The notes: generated from the letters alone by a model not told the origin. Shown: positions 9,534 to 18,364, counted from the stretch's first letter. The stretch is DNA of 40,938 nucleotides from Roseicyclus sp. (GCA_018401385.1 JAGYKZ010000011.1:1-40938); one strand, 5' to 3'. Made by a program: numbers and translations.

Positions 9534-10775
9534 TTATGGTGCGCGGTCTTTTCTGGCAATCTCGGAGCTGTCAGGGATCAGCCCATATTTGGCCGCAACA
9601 CGCCAGACATGGGCGGGCACCATATTTTTTATCTTGGCAGGGTGGCTGCGGCGCAGATGCAGGATGGTCTCAATCGCCTTCATTTCGACCCGTGCGCGGG
9701 CAAATTCCAGACCACGCGGCCCAATCCGAGGCTGCAAAAACGCCACCACTGGCCTCAGCCAATTGGGCATCCGCCGCAGGGGTAACCCCCCCGCCGCGCG
9801 TTCTGTGTTGGCCAAAAACCCTGCCACCGCCGCTTTGCGATTGCCCTTATCCGTCAACGGCGTGACAGTCACATGATCCATGATCCCCGCAAGCATTTCT
9901 GCCCCGCGTGCATTGCGCACCAAGAGCCATTGTGCCCCATCACCCCCCATATAGCCCACGGTGATATCCGCCAAGCGATTGGTGTAATCCACACAGGTTT
10001 TGCAGGTCATCGGAAAGAAATCGGCAGGCAATTGCGAGATTGGCAATTGCAGAAACGGAATGAAACGCGGCTTGCGCCCATCCGAAAAACGCAGCTCAAC
10101 CGTATAATCCGCCCGAAATTCCAGATAGCTGATCTGTTCAGGCGCATCATCCAATAGGGCCAAGAATTCATGAAATCGCGCGGTTGTGGTGTTGTCCGAA
10201 CAGGGCGTTCCAATGACATAGAGCCGCGCAAAGCCAAATTCTTGCTCAAGCGCGCGCAGCGCATAGGTCTGACAGGGGATACCGATGAAAGCCAGCCGCC
10301 TGAATCCGCGCTTTTGCGCATCTTCGAGCAGTGCCACGCTTGGCGCAAACCCCATGCGCATCCCGCGACACTGCGCCAAGGCCTCGGGGTCGGTCACCAA
10401 GACAGGCACGGGTCGCCATTTGTCGCTGGGATCAGGTGCCACGGTAATCACCGCATCAATCGCGCCCGCGCGCAGCAGAGATTCCGCCAATGCGGTCGTG
10501 ATCCCCGTCCATTGCGCGCCTGTGGCAGGCAAGCTGAGACGGGCGCGATACATGGCTTGGGTTACACCAAAAAAAGCTTCCTCACCGCGACCTGGATCCG
10601 CGCTGCGGCCATGGATGCGCGCCTCCACAGCCTCGTAATCAGGGGCAATGAACTGGCAAGCACGACCGCACGCGCGGTCATCCGTCATGCGGCTGACCCC
10701 GCAATCCGTGCAGAGCCCCGCACGCGGCGCTTTGCCAAGCTGTGGCGTGATCATCCCGCGCGGGGCGTCTAACAT
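9534..10775 (-). CDS. bciB: 3,8-divinyl (proto)chlorophyllide 8-vinyl reductase, ferredoxin-type (BciB-like)
   Basis: The 413-residue product belongs to the FrhB-like family often labelled 'coenzyme F420 hydrogenase beta subunit', but its layout is that of BciB, the Fe–S/flavin enzyme reducing the 8-vinyl group of divinyl chlorophyllides. Visible features: N-terminal CTDCGV (Cys22, Cys25) with Cys36 and Cys40, a GRSADPGRGEEAFFGV segment, GAQWTGI, GIPCQTYALRAL, GTPCSDN, and a TCKTCVDYTNRLADITVGYMGG block; each aligns by eye with cyanobacterial BciB. The start at 10775 (ATG, MLDAPRGM) is chosen because longer versions approach the tRNA-Arg gene. No other photosynthesis gene lies in the window. 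This suggests an aerobic anoxygenic phototroph, or a relict of one. F420 reduction is unlikely in this group. Confidence 0.78.
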   Translation of the reverse strand: MLDAPRGMITPQLGKAPRAGLCTDCGVSRMTDDRACGRACQFIAPDYEAVEARIHGRSADPGRGEEAFFGVTQAMYRARLSLPATGAQWTGITTALAESLLRAGAIDAVITVAPDPSDKWRPVPVLVTDPEALAQCRGMRMGFAPSVALLEDAQKRGFRRLAFIGIPCQTYALRALEQEFGFARLYVIGTPCSDNTTTARFHEFLALLDDAPEQISYLEFRADYTVELRFSDGRKPRFIPFLQLPISQLPADFFPMTCKTCVDYTNRLADITVGYMGGDGAQWLLVRNARGAEMLAGIMDHVTVTPLTDKGNRKAAVAGFLANTERAAGGLPLRRMPNWLRPVVAFLQPRIGPRGLEFARARVEMKAIETILHLRRSHPAKIKNMVPAHVWRVAAKYGLIPDSSEIARKDRAP

Positions 10776-10855
10776 GGTCTTGTCTTTCTGATGCATCTGT
10801 GGCGGATGATCTGCGCAGACGCCCAAGGCTGTCAACCAAAATGGACAGCACGACA

Positions 10856-10932
10856 TGGTGACCCCGACAGGACTCGAACCTGTAACCTATCCCTTAGGAG
10901 GGGATTGCTCTATCCAGTTGAGCCACGGGGCC
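10856..10932 (-). tRNA. tRNA-Arg (anticodon CCU)
   Basis: A full cloverleaf on the minus strand: acceptor GGCCCCG pairs with CGGGGTC (one G·U), D arm GCTC/GAGC, anticodon stem ATCCC/GGGAT around loop CTCCTAA (anticodon CCT), T arm ACAGG-TTCGAGT-CCTGT, and an encoded 3' CCA at 10856–10858. It is located 80 bp upstream of bciB on the same strand. No integrase is adjacent. Confidence 0.95.
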
Positions 10933-11062
10933 ATAGACCGTGTTTTGCGGGAAATTGGGGGGCCATGCAAGGCAACGGTGCCGATTTGGCGCTAATGCTT
11001 GGCAACGGCCCCCGCTTCGGCGTATCAATAAAGCCCAGACGACCTAAGATAGGGTGACAAAC

Positions 11063-12088
11063 GTGCGCGGACGCAATCCCTTTGATGGCAAACCCCAGAT
11101 GACGCTGCGCGATGTAGCCGAGGCGGCAGGGGTGTCAGAAATGACCGTAAGCCGTGTGTTGCGCAATCGTGGCGACGTATCCGAGCGCACGCGCATCAAA
11201 GTGTTCGAGGCGGCACGGGCCTTGGGTTATGTGCCAAATAAAATCGCAGGGGCCTTGGCCTCAAACCGTGTGAATTTGGTTGGGGTGGTGATCCCCTCTT
11301 TGTCCAATATGGTTTTTCCAGATGTTTTGACGGGCATTGATGAAGGGTTGCAGGACACCGATTTGCAACCCGTGGTTGGCACTTCCAATTATGACCTCGA
11401 GCAGGAAGAAAAAGTCATTTTCGAAATGCTTTCCTGGCGGCCCTCTGGCCTGATTGTCGCGGGATTGGAGCATACGGACGCGGCCCGCAAGATGATGGAA
11501 AACGCAGGCATCCCTGTTGTCGAAGTGATGGACATTGATGGCCCAAGCGTTGCGGCGCGGGTCGGCATCTCGCATATTGCAGCGGGGCGCGCCATGGCCG
11601 AAGAAATCCTCGCGCGGGGCTATCGCAGGATCGGCTATTTGGGATCCAGCTCGCTGCGCGATTTCCGCTCGCAAAAGCGCCTGCAAGGTTTTGAGGATGC
11701 GCTCAACGAGGCCGGTTTATCGGTGGCGGATCGTATATTTTATGCGGGGCCATCTGGCTTTGGCACAGGGCGCGCGATGACTGAGGCGCTTGTGACGCGC
11801 AGTCCGGACCTCGATTTTCTGTATTACAACACCGACATGAACGCCGCGGGCGGCCTGTTATATCTGCAAGAGAGCGGCTATGACATCCCCAATCAGATCG
11901 GGATTGCGGGGTTTAATTCCTTTGCCATCCTTGATGGGCTGCCGATGCGTATTGCCACCATGGACAGTCGCCGCGCGGATATTGGGCGAGAGGCCGCAAA
12001 GATCATCGCAGGGCGCGCGCTTTCTGGTGCAAATATTGATCTCAGCCCCGCGTTTCTGGCCGGCGATACGGTGCGCGCGCGCAGGTGA
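11063..12088 (+). CDS. LacI-family transcriptional regulator (GntR/gluconate-type)
   Basis: A 341-residue DNA-binding repressor. The N-terminal helix-turn-helix is clear (MTLRDVAEAAGVSEMTVSRVLRN, from about residue 13), followed by the hinge VPNKIAGALASNR and a periplasmic-binding-protein-like effector domain (NLVGVVIPSLSNMVFPDVL onward). The resemblance is to the gluconate repressor of the LacI family (SLSNxVFxxVLxGI, LSW, GIPVVEVMD), suggesting a sugar-acid effector. The GTG at 11063 has AGGG eight bases upstream; a GTG at 11054 is the alternative. No sugar-acid kinase or transporter is adjacent: it faces the tRNA/bciB side and converges on sdaA with 6 bp between stops, so its regulon is probably elsewhere. 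Confidence 0.85.
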   Translation: MRGRNPFDGKPQMTLRDVAEAAGVSEMTVSRVLRNRGDVSERTRIKVFEAARALGYVPNKIAGALASNRVNLVGVVIPSLSNMVFPDVLTGIDEGLQDTDLQPVVGTSNYDLEQEEKVIFEMLSWRPSGLIVAGLEHTDAARKMMENAGIPVVEVMDIDGPSVAARVGISHIAAGRAMAEEILARGYRRIGYLGSSSLRDFRSQKRLQGFEDALNEAGLSVADRIFYAGPSGFGTGRAMTEALVTRSPDLDFLYYNTDMNAAGGLLYLQESGYDIPNQIGIAGFNSFAILDGLPMRIATMDSRRADIGREAAKIIAGRALSGANIDLSPAFLAGDTVRARR

Positions 12089-12094
12089 CGCGCC

Positions 12095-13507
12095 TCAACA
12101 TTCAGGCAGATTGACGGCCAAACCGCCCAGCGATGTTTCCTTATATTTGAGGTTCATATCCAAGCCTGTCTGACGCATAGCCTCGATGCAATTGTCGAGT
12201 GGCATGAAATGCGTGCCATCGCCGCGCAGCGCCAAAGAGGCGGCAGAAACCGCCTTGATCGCGCCCAGACCATTGCGTTCGATACAAGGCACCTGGACAA
12301 GGCCCGCAACAGGGTCGCAGGTCATGCCAAGATGATGTTCCAGCGCGATTTCAGCCGCATTTTCGATTTGTTCATTACTGCCACCCAGTGCTGCGCACAG
12401 CCCTGCTGCCGCCATGGCGGCGGCTGATCCAACCTCACCTTGACAGCCCACCTCCGCGCCTGAGATGGATGCGTTATATTTGATCAAGCCGCCAATGGCC
12501 GCGGCAACCATCAGGAAATCCAATCCCCCCTTTTGGGTCGCGCCGATGCAATGCGTGAGGTAATAATGCAGCACGGCAGGAACCACCCCTGCCGCGCCAT
12601 TGGTGGGGGCGGTGACCACGCGCCCACCTGCCGCGTTTTCTTCGTTCACCGCCATGGCATAGACCGAAAGCCAATCATTGATCGTGTGGGGCTGGGTGAT
12701 GTTGCGGCCTGCTTCGGCCTGCAATTGGTCATGGATCGCTTTGGCCCGCCGTTTCACCTGCAATCCTCCCGGCAATTCGCCCTCCATACGCAAACCCCGC
12801 TCGATGCAGGACAGCATCGCATCGCGTATGGCCTCCAGCCGTCTGTGCACCTCTGCGCGGGGGGTGGCGTGGCATTCATTGTCCCATTTCATTTGCGCAA
12901 TGGATTTTTTGGCTTTGGCCCCCATGTCCAACATTTCTTGCGCGCTGCCAAAGGGGTAGGGGTAGCCTGCATCAGCCTTTTCTGCGGCAAGGCCCGCGGC
13001 CCGTTCCGCCTTTGCGTCCTGAAGTTGTTTGGCGGTCATGACAAATCCGCCCCCGATGGAGTAATATACCTCCTCCATATAAAGCGCGCCCTTTGCGTCA
13101 AAGGCGCGGAGGATCATACCATTGGCATGGCCTTCGAGGGCGGGGCCATAGTCAAAGATGATATCCTCGGCGGGGTTCAAGCGCAAAGCTGGCAAGCCTT
13201 CGGGGGTCACGTGACGCGCCTCATACACCACGGCCAAGGCTGCTTCCGCACGGTCGGGGTCAAGCTGATCGGCACGAAACCCTGCAAGTCCCAAAATCAC
13301 CGCCCGATCCGTTGCATGGCCTTTGCCTGTGAAAGCAAGGGAGCCATGCAGACTGCACGAGAGCGCGGCCACATCCCCCGCGCCCGGTTCACGCGTGCCA
13401 TGGCGCAATCTGTCCAGAAATTGTGCGGCCGCATTCATTGGCCCAATCGTGTGCGAGGACGATGGCCCAATGCCGATTTTGAAAATGTCGAAAACCGATA
13501 GAAACAT
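12095..13507 (-). CDS. sdaA: L-serine ammonia-lyase (iron–sulfur type)
   Basis: Converts L-serine to pyruvate and ammonia in the cytoplasm with an oxygen-labile 4Fe–4S cluster. The 470-residue single-chain product has the beta region at the N-terminus ([18 protein letters not shown], residues 6–23) and the alpha catalytic region with cluster ligands Cys355 (GCQGEVG), Cys397 (TCDPVAG) and Cys408 (VPC). The protein ends NLPEC. A C-terminal Cys is known in this family as a 'tail-in-mouth' ligand that occupies the active site until serine displaces it. The ATG at 13507 follows GCAGGGTGGGTT; the upstream extension to 13726 is not homologous and overlaps the next gene. No amino-acid transporter or glyA is adjacent; it converges on the LacI-type gene. 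Confidence 0.95.
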   Translation of the reverse strand: MFLSVFDIFKIGIGPSSSHTIGPMNAAAQFLDRLRHGTREPGAGDVAALSCSLHGSLAFTGKGHATDRAVILGLAGFRADQLDPDRAEAALAVVYEARHVTPEGLPALRLNPAEDIIFDYGPALEGHANGMILRAFDAKGALYMEEVYYSIGGGFVMTAKQLQDAKAERAAGLAAEKADAGYPYPFGSAQEMLDMGAKAKKSIAQMKWDNECHATPRAEVHRRLEAIRDAMLSCIERGLRMEGELPGGLQVKRRAKAIHDQLQAEAGRNITQPHTINDWLSVYAMAVNEENAAGGRVVTAPTNGAAGVVPAVLHYYLTHCIGATQKGGLDFLMVAAAIGGLIKYNASISGAEVGCQGEVGSAAAMAAAGLCAALGGSNEQIENAAEIALEHHLGMTCDPVAGLVQVPCIERNGLGAIKAVSAASLALRGDGTHFMPLDNCIEAMRQTGLDMNLKYKETSLGGLAVNLPEC

Positions 13508-13622
13508 AACCCACCCTGCGAGAAGCTTGCGCCACAGCACCAAGCTATGCAAGCGGCCATCCATTGGGGCGCGATAAATCCGACCGCTTTGCGACAAGCC
13601 GCGACCAAACAGGGGGGCCAGA

Positions 13623-15050
13623 TCAAAAATCGCGCCCCGCCTGCTCAAAAATCTGGGGGGCGGGCGCAAGGCGATGCGCGCATTCGCTGAAGGCGGACCA
13701 ATCCGACCCGAGCAACAGCCGCGCACGGCTCAGGGCAAGCATATCGCCCAGCGCATATTGGATTTGCGTGGCAGAGCGGTCGAACCTCTCACGTGGCAGA
13801 GTGAAAAACTGCTTTGCCCCATAAGCTGTGATCATCGCCTCATAGGCATCTGGATGATCCGCAGCGAGAAAAATCCGAATATCTTCCCCCTGCGCGTCCA
13901 ATGCCGCCTCAAGACGGGGTAGAAATCGTTGAGGCTGCGAGGTGTTTCGGGCCTGTGCAATCCGGGCATGACTGTCTGGCCGCCAATTCTGTGGCGCATC
14001 GCAAGCGGCGTCTGACAGGTGGGTGCGCAGATGTATCCCGACCTCAAACCGTGGCGGCAGACCCGCGATCAGATCGCGCACATCCTTGCTGACCCGCATA
14101 TTGCGCAAGGCTGTGTTTTCCGCGTCCCATGAGATCATCGGGTGCGGGATGCGGCAGGCGCTTGCAATATAGGCATCCCGGCTTGGCGTCAAAGAAATCG
14201 CCCTGTCATGAGGCAGCGCGTCTTGTTGATCCTCCAGATAGGTGAACGACTCGATCCCCATGGCCGCTGCCGCATCGGCAAATCGTGCTTCGATCACGGG
14301 CAAATCGCTGTCGAACAGATCTGCAAACCGCGCCCCGCAATGCTCATCTGATTGCCAGATGATCACGGGTTGACGGGCCAAGGCCCCCGCCAAGGCAAGT
14401 CCAGAGGCCAAAGCACGCAGCCGATTGCCCAGCCCATGGTGCAGATCAAGGAAAAGCCGCGCTGGGCCAGGTGGGGCAATCATGGGTGCGGGGATGGTCG
14501 GTTCTGTCGGCGTGGCGTGCGTGGGCCTGTTTGTAATCCGAGTAGTCATCTGCGCAATGGTGCAATCGCTCAGCAGCCCTTCAAGCTGTGGCTGAGGCAC
14601 GGCAAAAGCCAAGCGCCCGATATGCCACGATAACAGCTCGCGCGCGGCCAAAATCTGGCTTGCATACCGCATCGCATCGGGCGGGCTATGCGGCCCGCTT
14701 TGGGATATAAGATATATGGCGTGGCCTTCTGGATCATGCACCAGATCAAAGGGCTGCATCGTCCATCCGCCGCACCATGCAGGCAGGATCAACGATAAGA
14801 TACGATTGGCCCGAATATGGAATATCGGCCGCGCCCAAAGTTCTGACCAGCCCATGCCTTGGGGTTGGTTTGGGTCCGATTTTTGCAGGCGTGATGTGTC
14901 GGGATGCGGCAGATGCAGCAGGCTGCTTTCCACAAGCAGCCGGCGCTCCAATCCCGCGGCGGTGGCCCGTGCATAGAGATCGTCATCATCATAGCCATAG
15001 CTGCGGATATATTCATTAAATCCTCCGATCGCGGCCATATCGCGCGGGGA
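13623..15050 (-). pseudogene. Glycosyltransferase fragment: GT2/galactosyltransferase end plus fucosyltransferase-like domain, 5'-truncated
   Basis: The open frame runs to a stop (15051–15053) only five codons above the first ATG (15038), and that ATG lies inside a conserved block: PRDMAAIGGFNEYIRSYGYDDDDLYAR is the C-terminal substrate/metal block of GT2/galactosyltransferase-type enzymes, normally preceded by about 200 residues with the nucleotide-sugar site. That part is missing. After a linker rich in Pro/Thr (about residues 165–190), a second domain begins at LFLDLHHGLGNRLRALASG and contains GIHLRTHLSD and LGDMLALSRARLLLGSDWSAFS, reminiscent of NodZ/FUT-like fucosyltransferases; I am not sure of the sugar. 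The protein was probably a bifunctional transferase for surface polysaccharide or glycoprotein. Truncation coincides with the truncated RTX gene that diverges from it. Confidence 0.6.
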
Positions 15051-16248
15051 TCATATCGAAATCTTCGTGACATCCTCATCCGAGACAGGGCTGACAAAGT
15101 TGGAGCTGGTCACAGGCGATATGGGCGATGTGCTGTTCGGGGACCCATCCGCCAATACCCTGTCTGGCACGGCGTTTGCCGATATGATTGATGGTGGGTC
15201 TGGCTCCGACATTCTATCGGGCGGGGCGGGGGATGATCTGATCCGCGATGGCGCGGGTATTGATGTGATGAATGGCGGCGCAGGCGCGGATACATTCGCG
15301 CTCGCGTGGGATCAGATGGCCGATTACATCACCGGATATGAGCCAGGCATCGACCGTCTTGATTTGTCCGATTGGGTGATGCTGCGCAACCCGTCACAAT
15401 TGCAGATCACCGAGACTGCAAATGGCGTGGAACTGCGGTATCGGGGTGAGTTTTTGTCGATCCGCAGCCTTGACGATAGCCCCATTTCCGCGGAAACGAT
15501 TCTGGCCGATATCACCCTTGGGCCACACCGCTATCTGCCCGAATGGACGGAGGCGATACTGGCCTTTGACGGGCGGCCTGAATTGCCCGTGGCCACCACG
15601 CATCAGGGGGCATTGGGCAACACGCGGTTTGTCATCGATCATGTCGATGATGTGATCTTGAATGAAATCGGCTTCTCCCAAGGCGGCGGGATCGACACGG
15701 TGGAAACATGGATTGACTACCAATTGCCCGCCAATATCGAAATTCTGCGGATGCAGGGCGAGGCCAGCCTTTCGGGGTGGGGCGGTTTCGCGCCCGAGGC
15801 GCTTGTGGGCAATCGTGGCGCAAACCTGCTCGATGGCGGCGGCGGCAATGACCTGCTCAACGGCAAGGAGGGCAATGATATCCTCATCGGCGGTTTGGGG
15901 GCGGATACGCTGGTGGGCGAGGCGGGCGCAGATGTGTTTCGCTACCTGTCCCATCTCGACAGCCCCGCAGGGGCCGACAGGCGCGATTTCATCAACGGGT
16001 TCGAGCATGGCTTGGACAAGATCGACCTGACCGCCCTCGATGGCAACCTCTCCACCGCCGCGCGCGAGGGCTTTCGCTTCATCAACGGCCAAGCCTTCAG
16101 CGGATCAGCGGGGGAGATCCGCAGCTTCACTTGGGGCGGCAACAATTTCAACCTTGTCGAGATCGACCTCACAGGCAACGCCGAGGCCGATATGCAAATC
16201 TTCATCAACCAAACCGCGCAGATGTATGCGAGTGATTTCTTGATCTAG
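15049..16248 (+). pseudogene. RTX (hemolysin-type calcium-binding) secreted protein, 5'-truncated
   Basis: The 3' part of an RTX protein, exported by a type I secretion system and folded by Ca2+ outside the cell. Two blocks of glycine/aspartate nonapeptides are visible: GGSGSDILSGGAGDDLI with GGAGADTF (about 15195–15300) and GGGGNDLLNGKEGNDILIGG with GEAGADVFRYL (about 15835–15945). The extreme C-terminus, MYASDFLI, resembles the DFIL-type end of type I secretion substrates. The 5' end is abnormal: the only candidate start is a GTG at 15067 with no ribosome site, the frame is open upstream as HIEIFV, and then it runs into sequence antisense to the glycosyltransferase. The effector domain is therefore lost and its activity unknown. 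No HlyB/HlyD genes are nearby. Confidence 0.75.
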
Positions 16249-16280
16249 GAAATCACAACATCAGCGATGTTCATGGATAT

Positions 16281-16355
16281 TGGTGAGCCCGGGAGGATTC
16301 GAACCTCCGACCAATTGATTAAAAGTCAACTGCTCTACCACTGAGCTACGGGCCC
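16281..16355 (-). tRNA. tRNA-Lys (anticodon UUU)
   Basis: Minus-strand cloverleaf with encoded CCA (16281–16283): acceptor GGGCCCG/CGGGCTC, D arm GCTC/GAGC, anticodon stem GTTGA/TCAAT around loop CTTTTAA (anticodon TTT), T arm GGAGG-TTCGAAT-CCTCC. It lies between the RTX fragment and a tyrosine recombinase gene whose stop is 62 bp upstream. Confidence 0.96.
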
Positions 16356-16370
16356 GCCTGAGGCCCGCCT

Positions 16371-16397
16371 AATATAAACGCCGCTGCGCCCCGTCAA
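16371..16397 (-). promoter_or_regulatory. Promoter of tRNA-Lys
   Basis: On the minus strand TTGACG (16392–16397) is followed after 15 bp by TATATT (16371–16376; ATATTA one base on gives a 16-bp spacer). The predicted start is about 10 bases before the mature tRNA 5' end. This is a close sigma-70 match in the right place for a stable-RNA promoter. Confidence 0.6.
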
Positions 16398-16417
16398 GCC
16401 AAAAACCCGAATAATTG

Positions 16418-17353
16418 TCACTGTAGCATTCTGCCCACAATCTCGGTGCGGCTGCGCAGGCGGTTGGGTTGCAGATGGGCATAGCGCTGCGTCATCGCGG
16501 CGGAGCTGTGGCCGAGCAATTCCTGCACCTCATAGAGGCTGACACCTTTGTTGATCAAAAGGCTTGCGAATGTGTGGCGTAGGTCATGGATGCGCACCTC
16601 GGGCAGGCCTGCTGCATCGCGGGCTTTGAAAAAGGCGATATGGAAGCTGCCATAGGGTTGCCTGCTGCGGGGGTTTGTGAAGACGGGCGCATCTGGCCCA
16701 TGGGCAAGCCCCAAGGATTGGCTGCGGATGCGGGCATTGTGCAGCACCTCAAGCGCGGCTTGTGACAGGTGGATACGCCGTGATCGGCCATTTTTGGAGC
16801 GCGGCACGATCCACAGCCCCGTTTGCAGGTCCAGATCACACCAGCGCATCAATCGCGCCTCGCCCTTGCGCGCGCCTGTCAGGATCAGCAGGCGGATAAA
16901 CAGGCCAAGGAACGGATGATTGACCCGATCACAGGCGGCAACCAACCGCGCGATTTCAACCTGCGACAGGAAGCGTTGCCGATAATCGCTCAAGCTCAGC
17001 GGCTCGGCTTTGGGCAAGCGGCGGATGGTATCGGGCAGCACATCCCATTCATGGGCTTGTTTCATCAGATGATTGAACAGGATGACGTGCTTGTTCACGG
17101 TCGAGCGTTTCAGCCCCGATGCCATCTGGCCCGACAGCCACTGATTAACCTGCGCCTGCGTCAAAGCCGTCCAAGGCAATGCGCCCAAGCATGTGGCGAA
17201 ATGCTTGGTGTAGGTCAGGTATTTGTGCCGAAAGGACCGCGTGCGCAATTCGGCCAAAGGGGCGTAGTGATCGTAGAAAAAGCCGTTCAAGCAGGTCGGG
17301 CCAGATAACCCGTTGGGCGCTGCTCTGCTTGGGCTGTCAAAGAATTTCCACAT
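16418..17353 (-). CDS. Tyrosine-type site-specific recombinase/integrase
   Basis: A 311-residue tyrosine recombinase that cuts and rejoins DNA through a phosphotyrosine. The catalytic set is complete: Arg162 (LTGARKGEARL), Lys187 (SKNGRSRRIHL), His256 and Arg259 (HDLRHTFA), His282 (LGHSS) and the nucleophile Tyr291 (TQRYAH). The N-terminal SAM-like arm (residues ~25–110) is present. Length and motifs fit a phage/island integrase or XerC-like enzyme. Its 3' end is 62 bp from the 5' end of tRNA-Lys, a common attachment site, but no cargo genes, excisionase or second attachment repeat are visible. It may be an immobile remnant. Divergent from the porin gene. Confidence 0.85.
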   Translation of the reverse strand: MWKFFDSPSRAAPNGLSGPTCLNGFFYDHYAPLAELRTRSFRHKYLTYTKHFATCLGALPWTALTQAQVNQWLSGQMASGLKRSTVNKHVILFNHLMKQAHEWDVLPDTIRRLPKAEPLSLSDYRQRFLSQVEIARLVAACDRVNHPFLGLFIRLLILTGARKGEARLMRWCDLDLQTGLWIVPRSKNGRSRRIHLSQAALEVLHNARIRSQSLGLAHGPDAPVFTNPRSRQPYGSFHIAFFKARDAAGLPEVRIHDLRHTFASLLINKGVSLYEVQELLGHSSAAMTQRYAHLQPNRLRSRTEIVGRMLQ

Positions 17354-17423
17354 CTGCGGCCTTTCCTGTTTTTGGTGATTACAGAGCTAAAATTTATGCA
17401 TATCAAAATTAGCAATGTGAATT

Positions 17424-18341
17424 ATGATTCGGAAAGTAGTATCTTCGCTACCACAGCTCTGGCCCTGTCCGCAGGCGCAGCAGTTGCAGACGTTGCCGTA
17501 TCCGGTGACGGCCGTATGGGTATTAACACAGGCGACGCTGTTGGCGCGGACGTTCCAGTTCTCCAGCCGTATTCGCATTACTTTCACCGCAACTGGCACC
17601 ACTGATGGTGGTCTGGAATTTGGTGGTTCGATTCGTGCGGACAATGCCGGCGCAACCGACCAGCAGCGTGGCGCTGGCGCAGCAAACGCGGGCACCAATG
17701 GTGGTGTAAATGGCCAAGCAGGCAACGTGTTCATCTCGGGCGGCTTCGGCAAGCTGACCATGGGCGATATCGATGCCGCGATCGAAAAAGCATTGGGTGA
17801 CGTTTCTGGCGTTGGCTACCAGTTGGCACTTCAGGAAGCTGGCTTCCTTGGCGGTGGTGATGATGAAGGCGTGATGTATGAATACAGCATCAACGGTCTT
17901 GGCATCATCGTGACTGCAGGTCAGCCTCAGGCCGTATCTGCAAACAACGAGTCATCGATCGGTTTGACCTACACCATCGGCGGCGTGAAGCTCGGCTATG
18001 GCTACTCTGACGATGGCATCACTTTCCAGAACGGTGTATCCGCTTCTGGTTCGATCGCTGGTCTGGGCCTGAAGGCCCTATGGCTTGAGAACGAAGATGG
18101 CGCGGCAGTTGAGTCTGACGCATCGATCTCCGCAACCTATGCCTTCACACCTGCATTGTCGGGCACCGTGTTCCACCGTGAACTCAGCGGCCGCACCGCA
18201 GCAAACGACCGTAGCCACACAGGTGTAGGCTTTGCTTACAACTTGGGCGGCGGCGCAGAGCTTAAAGGCGGTGTTGTTGCAATCGATGCAAACGGCGTTG
18301 ACAATGACGCAGCCGATTTCGGTCTGACATTCAAGTTCTAA
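17424..18341 (+). CDS. Outer-membrane porin with a frameshifted N-terminus
   Basis: A trimeric beta-barrel porin of the type abundant in Rhodobacterales. From about 17550 the frame is normal: FSSRIRITFTATG, GGLEFGGSIRADNAG, GNVFISGGFGKLTMGDIDAA and a final aromatic GLTFKF for barrel insertion. The first ~42 residues are wrong in this frame. The expected signal peptide and first strand (FATTALALSAGAAVADVAVSGDGRMGIN) are encoded in another frame between about 17447 and 17550. One base lost near 17447 and one gained near 17550 (before CAGTTCTCC) would restore a standard gene. As written, the protein would have no signal peptide. No ribosome site is seen before the ATG, although the 5' flank looks AT-rich and promoter-like. 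Sequencing error is more likely than decay. Confidence 0.8.
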   Translation: MIRKVVSSLPQLWPCPQAQQLQTLPYPVTAVWVLTQATLLARTFQFSSRIRITFTATGTTDGGLEFGGSIRADNAGATDQQRGAGAANAGTNGGVNGQAGNVFISGGFGKLTMGDIDAAIEKALGDVSGVGYQLALQEAGFLGGGDDEGVMYEYSINGLGIIVTAGQPQAVSANNESSIGLTYTIGGVKLGYGYSDDGITFQNGVSASGSIAGLGLKALWLENEDGAAVESDASISATYAFTPALSGTVFHRELSGRTAANDRSHTGVGFAYNLGGGAELKGGVVAIDANGVDNDAADFGLTFKF

Positions 18342-18364
18342 TCCTTACGGATTATGTGCTAGGG

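Noticed and set aside
9534-10775. Coenzyme F420 hydrogenase/dehydrogenase beta subunit
   Set aside because: The fold family is the same, but the motif layout along the protein is that of BciB, and F420 metabolism is not expected in this group.
10856-10932. tRNA-Arg as an integration site
   Set aside because: No recombinase, repeat or foreign-looking genes flank it; bciB and the LacI-type gene abut it directly.
12533-13501. Long plus-strand ORF of 322 codons opposite L-serine dehydratase
   Set aside because: It is an antisense shadow of sdaA in GC-rich DNA, with no recognisable domain and no ribosome site.
15195-15945. Tandem DNA repeat or CRISPR-like array
   Set aside because: The periodicity is that of glycine/aspartate nonapeptides in the RTX protein; the DNA units are not identical and there are no spacers.
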